From the NCBI GenBank assembly GCA_026398535.1, contig JAPLSQ010000104.1, positions 1-51,313 of the forward strand: a DNA stretch of 51,313 nt, in the 5' to 3' direction. Below are positions 45,822 to 51,313 of this stretch, in pieces (within the stretch, counting starts at the first letter, position 1; each line of letters begins with the position of its first letter). A program made the translations under genes and the position numbers. Origin of the DNA: Candidatus Sumerlaeota bacterium. GTDB lineage: Bacteria > Sumerlaeota > Sumerlaeia > Sumerlaeales > Sumerlaeaceae. The notes under the pieces are model-generated. The model was not told the DNA's origin and ran no database searches. It saw nothing but the letters and a program-made list of their open reading frames with translations.

Positions 45822-46665
45822 GGCCGCTCCCAAAAACCGTCGTCTCCGAAAAGACTTTCATCAATCGTTTATCCCTGAACGCCGCTACATTGCCGCTCTG
45901 CTTAAGTTTGCTGACCGAGGTGGTGAAGGTGATTTTCAGCAGGTCTCGGCAGAAACCGGGATTCCGACAGGATCTTCGAGTGGCAAAGTGCCGGCTATCG
46001 TTGACTATTGCAGAGGGATGGGCCTTATCCGGTTGTTCGATGAAGGTCGCGATACCATTCGTCGTCCAAGGTTGACTCCATTCGGCCGTGCTGTGCTGTC
46101 GAGTGACAGATTTCTGAAGGAACCACTAACTCAGTGGATTGCCCACTTTCATTTGTGCAGTGCAATCTCCGGCGCCGAGGTATGGTATCAGACCTTTGTT
46201 GGCAGTGCTGCTTACCTTGGAAATGAGTTTCGGCGTGAGGCTCTCGAGAACCATTTGGCAGCGGTGTTGAGCTCGAAAGCACGAGGATTGATCGGACCGC
46301 TTATTCGAATGTACGAAGACGACGCATCTTTTTCCACTTGCGGTGCGCTGGCCGAGGCAGATGGATTGATCAGAAGACGGGCCGCCCCTGTCGACAATAA
46401 AATGGCGGGGGGATATGGCGCCTGGATTGTGCAGCTTATTGGAGATCATTTTCCTGATAGTCAGCAGGTGTCCGCCGCTGAACTCGAGAGCCGTGCTGCC
46501 TGGAGAACGATCTCTGGCTGGGGCATTTCGGAATCACCCAGGGTGCTGGAGCTTGTCGAGCGCAAAGGTGTTGTTCAGGTCGACCGTCACATGAACCCGT
46601 GGCTTATACAGATGAAAGTGTCAGCCGATTCGGCCTGGGCCAGTATGTATGACGTCATGATCTGA
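45814..46665 (+). CDS. Second DUF4007-like protein (SspB paralogue)
   Basis: A 283-residue protein with the layout of DUF4007 proteins. A basic start (KNRRLRKDFHQSFIPERRYIA) stands where HETFxxRYGWL is in the first copy. A winged-helix-like segment ends DYCRGMGLIRL. Then comes LTPFGRAVLSSDRFLKEPLTQWIAHFHLC in pieces, with GAEVWYQTF. Residues LG/FG R-LL-D, W--H and GA--W align with the SspB-like gene upstream, so the two are distant relatives. Unlike that gene it is uninterrupted. No standard start exists near the protein's N-terminus; ATT 45814 has a good ribosome binding site, TTG 45760 is an alternative. It overlaps the sspH end by eight bases. Confidence 0.6.
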   Translation: MPKAAPKNRRLRKDFHQSFIPERRYIAALLKFADRGGEGDFQQVSAETGIPTGSSSGKVPAIVDYCRGMGLIRLFDEGRDTIRRPRLTPFGRAVLSSDRFLKEPLTQWIAHFHLCSAISGAEVWYQTFVGSAAYLGNEFRREALENHLAAVLSSKARGLIGPLIRMYEDDASFSTCGALAEADGLIRRRAAPVDNKMAGGYGAWIVQLIGDHFPDSQQVSAAELESRAAWRTISGWGISESPRVLELVERKGVVQVDRHMNPWLIQMKVSADSAWASMYDVMI

Positions 46666-46716
46666 CATTTATCAGTCCGGAAAGGACTGCAACGCGAACT
46701 GAAGGGGTAAGATGCC

Positions 46717-49700
46717 ATGGCTAAACTTCGTGACTTAGTACAGTTTCGAGGTGAGCGGCTCTTCAATGGCGCCGTCAGTATTGATTGGTTTGGAAGTGAC
46801 GAAGAGAAAACAGAGCAAGCGTGCAAGGCGTTTGTCTTTCACGGCCCTGAATACCACGGCGTCAAACAATCTGACGTCGGAGCGGAACATGGCCACCAAC
46901 TTAAGGACACGGCCACATTTACTCGTTCTATTGTTCGCCGGTGCGCAGGAATCGAAGAGCAGCCCTTCACTCTGGCCATCGCCGGATATGGGACAGGAAA
47001 GTCACATCTGGCGCTAACAATCGGTCAAATGCTTGCGGCCCCGGATGGACAGCTTGCGCAAGAGATTCTTGGCAGTCTGCGAACAGCAGACGCTGATTGC
47101 GCGAAGGAAATCGACACGTGTCTAAAGGAAATGGGCAAGCCGTGTCTCGTGATTGCTCTGAACGGAATGTCGAACTTCGACCTGGCTGCCGAGGTCACCA
47201 GCAGGGCTATTGAAAGGCTTCAACATCATCAAGTCAGCACCAAGGTTCTGGATGATCTGCGGCCTCGTTTTGCTCAAGCCGCGCGCATGTTAAAAATGTG
47301 CGACCGCAGCATTGTTGGAGAATTGCCGCAGTCGTGTGGCAAGGGAACACTTGACGAAGTCATCGATGCTCTCGGCCAACAGGATGAACATGTCTATTCC
47401 GAAGTGCATCGGTTTTTCGCCAATCTTGGGATACCCATCGTCGCCCTGGGAGGCGAGTCGGTGAAAGATGTTATTGAGGCGGCTGCCCGGGAGTATGTTG
47501 GCGGAAACCGTCCATTCGCTCACTTGCTGATTCTGTTTGACGAATTTGGGCGTTATACGGAGTTCGCGACAGTTCGCCACCAGATTGCGGGAAGTGGTGT
47601 GCTTCAGCAGTTGTTCGAGGGCATTCAGGCGAGCAAGGGCGCCGCGTCGTTCGTCGGCTTTATCCAATATGACCTGAACTCCTATGCTCACAGGGTGGCG
47701 CCCGAACTCCGAAACGATATTTTGCGGGTGATCACGAGGTATCAGAGTTCTGACAAGGCCTATCTCTCGGTAAATCTCGAGACGTTGATTGCGAGCCTTA
47801 TTGAGAAGCGGCGACCGAAACAACTCGGAGAATGGTTTGACAGCAAGACAGCTCTTCAGGACTCCGCGGCCCAAATGCGCAAGCTGGTGGACTGGTTCCC
47901 GCAGATGCAGAATCACATCGTGTGGACGGATCCGGTGCGCTTTCATCAGGTGGTGCGAAAAGGCTGCTGGCCTCTATCACCCGCTGCCACGTGGTTTCTA
48001 TACCATCTTGCAGCTGCCGGTTGCCATCTACAGGGGCGTTCGGCCATTGCGCTCCTTGGCGATTTCTTCCGGCACTGGAACGAAGCCGAATTAATTGTGG
48101 ACACTTCCCCTTGGTCGGCTGCGCCAGTTGATCTGTGGTCGGGAGATCTGGAGCACGAGTTCCTCGCTTCTGAGGAAGGCGGGACACAAGGGATGGTCAC
48201 GCATTCATACTGCTCGGTCGTTGCACGCCACGAGATCCCGCTGGGGCCGGAGGGAGTGAGAATCCTGCGGGCTGTGGTGCTTGCTTCCAAACTCGGACTG
48301 TCATCTCACGACAAGGATTCCGCGCTGGCCGGCATTGCTCTGCTGGCGGGGAGGGATGAAGTTGAAACAAGGAGGCTTGTTGGGGAGCTTCAGCAGGATT
48401 TCAATGTGCTGGAGTGGGATGCCGGCTTCCGCCAGTTTGATATTCTCGGGGACGCAGCATCCAAAGTGCAGTTTCTGGCGCACATCCGCGGGCTTGTGGC
48501 TGGGACATATGATGGGACAGCACCGGAGTGGCGATTTGATCCAATGCTGTCGAACTCCGACATGCTGTCGACACACCTTAAACTTGCACGGGACAGCTGG
48601 ATGCCGGGTGCTGGTTTGGATCAAGCCCGTGGAACGATTATCTACTGTTATGTCGGACCTTCCAAGGACCCGGAAGAGGTCACGGTCACGGCCGCAAAAG
48701 CACTGCGAAACATGTGCCGCGAGATTGGGGTCGTTGGTCTTCCGATCATCGTCTTGTTCATCACGGACGAGGACAACCAGATCGGGAATGTTCTTGCCGA
48801 GCTGGCGGTGATTACTGAGTCGCTCAGTGCAGAAGAAGAAAGCCGTTTCCGATCCCTGGTCCCTGCACATAAGGAAAAACTGCTGCTGTCGCTCACGAAT
48901 TGCATAGAGGATCGGATTAAGCAGCAGGTGATGGTGGCGGGCAGGCGTGAAAGACCAGAAGGCAAGCGCTTGACGCATATTGCAACCCGTGTCTTCGACT
49001 CCATATATTCCAGTCCTCTTCCATTCCCGTTTGATGGATTTGCCACAATCCGCGGGAATGCTGCGGAAACATGTTGGGCATTCACACGTGAACTCGTTTC
49101 GGGGACACTTGACCACGATTCATACAGCGCAAAGCCGCCCAAGGAGAAGAACCGCGCAGATGCCGTCCTGAACCGCAGTTGGAGGGTGATATCAAAGTCA
49201 GGATCAATCAATCGACTTCCGGGTGAGCCTGCGGCCAGGGCGATCACTATCGAATGGGATAAAATGCTTCAGGGCAAGGTCACCGAAAGGCTGACAGTTT
49301 CGAGGGCACTACAATTAGCAATGCGTCCCCCACATGGGGCAAACATTGCCTCGGCTGGTCTTTTACTTGGGGTATTTCTGTCCACACGCCGCGAGAATGT
49401 GGCTGTCGTTCGTGGCGGTGAGCAGATTGATCTGAGCCACTGGCTGCAGTCAAACATTTGGCGAGGCAAGTATCTCGATCTCGACAAGCTGGAGACCGAC
49501 GAGATTGTCGCAATCGGCGAAGCATGCTCCGAGTGGGAGACACTCCTCGGCGATTGGGAACAAGCAGAAAGTTACATCGATCGGATTGAGTTTGGCAAGC
49601 GCGCAACCGAGTTGCGAAAACGGGTCGCTGTGCCGCCAGCCTTGCGTTACCGGGTGGATCATCTCCAAGAACAGGCAGTTGCAGCTATCGTTGAGTGTAA

Positions 49701-50937
49701 GCGAGTTGATGACGAAGAGGACCGCTGTCTGAAGAAGATCCAGAAAGGCTGCCATTTTCATGACGTTGGGACACTGAGTTGGGGCGCAGTAGAGCTTTTG
49801 AAGATCCGGAAAATAATGGAGTTGGAGCCAGGCCGATGGCAAGCGAATCAGATCTGTAGCAACGACCATGTGCTAGCTGAAGCTAAAAGTGCGATCACGA
49901 GAGATTTCCCGCGGTGGGTGTCGAACCAAGCTCCGAACAACGCCCGGCCGGACACGGTGGGTGAGTTTAAAAACGTCATGCGCCATGTTTGTGGAAACTT
50001 TGAGAAGCTCGGATTCACAGACCTGGCGCGTGAACTGGACGAGAGAGTGATGAGCGTTATTCGGAACGTGGAGAATGCCACAGAGGCAAAGCAACTGGTG
50101 ATGGACGTCTCAAGATTCATCGACCGGAACAGCGACGCCTTTGGATTGCTTCGCTTACGCCGACTGAGGGACCTGAAGACACAAGCCGACACATACTCAA
50201 CGAAATTGGTGGGAATGGCGCGTCGGGTTGACACCAGCGAGGTGACCGAAGCGAGGGCTGCACTGATGAAATTTCGGGAACAACTTGTCACAGCGGAAAA
50301 GCAGGCGACTACTGGCGCTCGTCTGTTGATGAAGATGCGGATCAAAACGGAGCAAGATCTCGAGTCCACTTGGAGGAAGCTCGAAGAGATAGAACGGATT
50401 TTCGAGGGATGTGATCGAGACTTGGAAGATTTCGCAGTCATGCGGGACACTCTTCAGGCAATGCGCGAGGCAGCGAGACAGCTCGATGAGGACAACATGT
50501 CATGGGAGGAGTTTGAACGTAAAGCAGACATGACAGGCAAAAGGCTCGCGGAGGATTTCGCCGAAAAGGAGTCCCCATGGGACATCGCAGAGTTGTTCGA
50601 TCAGTTGGTTCAGGCGCGGCGTGCAGCTCTCGAAGAAAGAAGTATAAAGTGGATAGATGACATTGAACAGAATTGGGCTCGATCGGAGGCTGCTCCAGTC
50701 GATGAATTGAACAGGCTGTACTCTCGGTTGGTTAATCCGCCAGCGTGGCTGTCGCCCAAAACTGACAAACAGTTGCGTGTGTATCGGGATGAAGTCGAGA
50801 AGAAGCTGCGTCAGTTGGAGGTTGAATGGCTTGTTGAGCGTTTCCAGCAATTGCCGGATGCCGAAAAAAAGGATTTCCTAAGCCGAATAGGAACGCAACC
50901 GTCACCCGGGAAGCGAAAGGCAAAAGCCATTCGCTGA
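46717..50937 (+). CDS. Giant P-loop ATPase with coiled coil (second SspC-like)
   Basis: A 1406-residue protein. Walker A is GYGTGKSH (90-97) and Walker B LLILFDEFG (270-278); both resemble the SspC-like ATPase upstream (GPYGTGKS, VVVDEFG). It therefore looks like a diverged relative of SspC paired with its own DUF4007 protein. The region 1100-1390 is charged and heptad-rich (ELDERVMSVIRNVENATEAK, LEEIERIFEGCDRDLEDF), predicting long coiled coils, and the C-terminus is basic (GKRKAKAIR). No nuclease motif is evident. It follows the second DUF4007 gene by 51 bases and is the last gene of the operon. An SMC-like or scaffold role is possible; function is not established. Confidence 0.6.
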   Translation: MAKLRDLVQFRGERLFNGAVSIDWFGSDEEKTEQACKAFVFHGPEYHGVKQSDVGAEHGHQLKDTATFTRSIVRRCAGIEEQPFTLAIAGYGTGKSHLALTIGQMLAAPDGQLAQEILGSLRTADADCAKEIDTCLKEMGKPCLVIALNGMSNFDLAAEVTSRAIERLQHHQVSTKVLDDLRPRFAQAARMLKMCDRSIVGELPQSCGKGTLDEVIDALGQQDEHVYSEVHRFFANLGIPIVALGGESVKDVIEAAAREYVGGNRPFAHLLILFDEFGRYTEFATVRHQIAGSGVLQQLFEGIQASKGAASFVGFIQYDLNSYAHRVAPELRNDILRVITRYQSSDKAYLSVNLETLIASLIEKRRPKQLGEWFDSKTALQDSAAQMRKLVDWFPQMQNHIVWTDPVRFHQVVRKGCWPLSPAATWFLYHLAAAGCHLQGRSAIALLGDFFRHWNEAELIVDTSPWSAAPVDLWSGDLEHEFLASEEGGTQGMVTHSYCSVVARHEIPLGPEGVRILRAVVLASKLGLSSHDKDSALAGIALLAGRDEVETRRLVGELQQDFNVLEWDAGFRQFDILGDAASKVQFLAHIRGLVAGTYDGTAPEWRFDPMLSNSDMLSTHLKLARDSWMPGAGLDQARGTIIYCYVGPSKDPEEVTVTAAKALRNMCREIGVVGLPIIVLFITDEDNQIGNVLAELAVITESLSAEEESRFRSLVPAHKEKLLLSLTNCIEDRIKQQVMVAGRRERPEGKRLTHIATRVFDSIYSSPLPFPFDGFATIRGNAAETCWAFTRELVSGTLDHDSYSAKPPKEKNRADAVLNRSWRVISKSGSINRLPGEPAARAITIEWDKMLQGKVTERLTVSRALQLAMRPPHGANIASAGLLLGVFLSTRRENVAVVRGGEQIDLSHWLQSNIWRGKYLDLDKLETDEIVAIGEACSEWETLLGDWEQAESYIDRIEFGKRATELRKRVAVPPALRYRVDHLQEQAVAAIVECKRVDDEEDRCLKKIQKGCHFHDVGTLSWGAVELLKIRKIMELEPGRWQANQICSNDHVLAEAKSAITRDFPRWVSNQAPNNARPDTVGEFKNVMRHVCGNFEKLGFTDLARELDERVMSVIRNVENATEAKQLVMDVSRFIDRNSDAFGLLRLRRLRDLKTQADTYSTKLVGMARRVDTSEVTEARAALMKFREQLVTAEKQATTGARLLMKMRIKTEQDLESTWRKLEEIERIFEGCDRDLEDFAVMRDTLQAMREAARQLDEDNMSWEEFERKADMTGKRLAEDFAEKESPWDIAELFDQLVQARRAALEERSIKWIDDIEQNWARSEAAPVDELNRLYSRLVNPPAWLSPKTDKQLRVYRDEVEKKLRQLEVEWLVERFQQLPDAEKKDFLSRIGTQPSPGKRKAKAIR

Positions 50938-51188
50938 GATCCGGGCACTCACTTGTGATAATAAGCGTATTAACATTTGAGCGGTTGTTGGCCAACCTCT
51001 CGCTTTGTCCACTGCTATTAGAGCTACGTATATATATAGGTTCTTCGGGCATTTCAGGGTGTTCCCCGTGTCGTAAACCCTGAGATTGCAGGCAGTGCAA
51101 GGCGTAAAACCGATACCCTTGACGCCCGGTTGTTGTCTTACCACAACATCACCGGTCTTTGGAAAGATTCATGGATTCTCGACGATGA

Positions 51189-51313
51189 ATGGACAACGTT
51201 CAAGATCTTTTCCACAAAAACGACCGCTCCCTCACCTGCATCGCCGTTGACTACGGTCCGGCGGAGTGGACAAACCGCATCTGCGACCTCTCACCCGGTG
51301 CAGCCAAATCGCT
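51189..51313 (+). pseudogene. RlpA/DPBB-like gene fragment, runs off the window
   Basis: From ATG 51189 the frame reads HKNDRSLTCIAVDYGPAEWTN, then RICDLSPGAAKS, and is open to the window end. It matches the double-psi beta-barrel core of RlpA-like proteins and is nearly identical to 27796 onward. The natural upstream continuation (DDEWTTFKIF) lies in a different frame, so this copy also appears to be frameshifted. Whether the 3-prime part is present cannot be seen. Confidence 0.4.

Noticed and set aside
46717..50937. BREX BrxC or SMC protein identity for the last ATPase
   Set aside because: No BrxZ, BrxL or methyltransferase is near, and there is no SMC hinge or C-terminal Walker B; the DEFG Walker B resembles the SspC-like protein instead.

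Overview
Organism. The window looks like a GC-rich, Gram-negative, environmental bacterium, probably from an uncultivated phylum such as Sumerlaeota or Hydrogenedentota. This is an inference from two pseudopilins of the VPNFLEAQTR type, secreted CBM-like and glycosidase-like proteins, and a eukaryote-type Ser/Thr kinase. There is no rRNA or other marker gene, so the phylum is uncertain. The standard genetic code is used: several confident genes end in TGA.

Left part (1-17442) is mostly ordinary chromosome. It has transposase scraps (IS66 tail, IS1634 head), a co-catalytic-zinc peptidase, a pseudopilin, an AAC(3)-like acetyltransferase, a Ser/Thr kinase, a divergent pair of D-Ala-D-Ala carboxypeptidases (M15 and S13 types), an NtrC-type regulator overlapping pcm, a large TPR membrane protein followed by pdxJ, a C39-like peptidase with a small partner, and a secreted hypothetical protein. 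A frameshifted IS66 remnant (17454-18271) closes the segment.

Middle part (18496-27704) is entirely on the minus strand and mostly exported: a beta-helix protein translationally coupled to a nucleoside hydrolase, a glycosidase-like protein, a double-parvulin foldase, a two-repeat CBM-like protein and a second pseudopilin. Two of the secreted proteins share a WxLY C-terminus.

A graveyard follows (27796-28422): an RlpA/DPBB-like gene tail, an IS630 scrap and a broken tyrosine integrase. Then come a glycerol dehydrogenase-like gene, a frameshifted membrane protein and a 0.8 kb non-coding stretch with a G-quadruplex-capable tract.

Right part (31228-50937) is the highlight: eight tightly packed plus-strand genes forming a DNA phosphorothioation (PT) defence operon of the SspBCD-SspFGH kind. 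Order: DUF4007 SspB-like (split by an in-frame UGA), SspC-like ATPase, SspD-like PP-loop sulfurtransferase, SspF/DptF with an N-terminal sulfur-binding domain, SspG/DptG, SspH/DptH (PD-(D/E)XK-like motif plus HerA-like ATPase), then a second DUF4007-like protein and a second giant GYGTGKS ATPase. The proposed logic is that SspB/C/D install sulfur in the DNA backbone, the SspF sulfur-binding domain reads it, and SspG/H attack unmodified invading DNA. The extra DUF4007-ATPase pair and the domain fusion are the least conventional parts. No cysteine desulfurase (SspA) is present. A second RlpA/DPBB-like fragment ends the window, so the defence island is bracketed by two copies of the same gene fragment.
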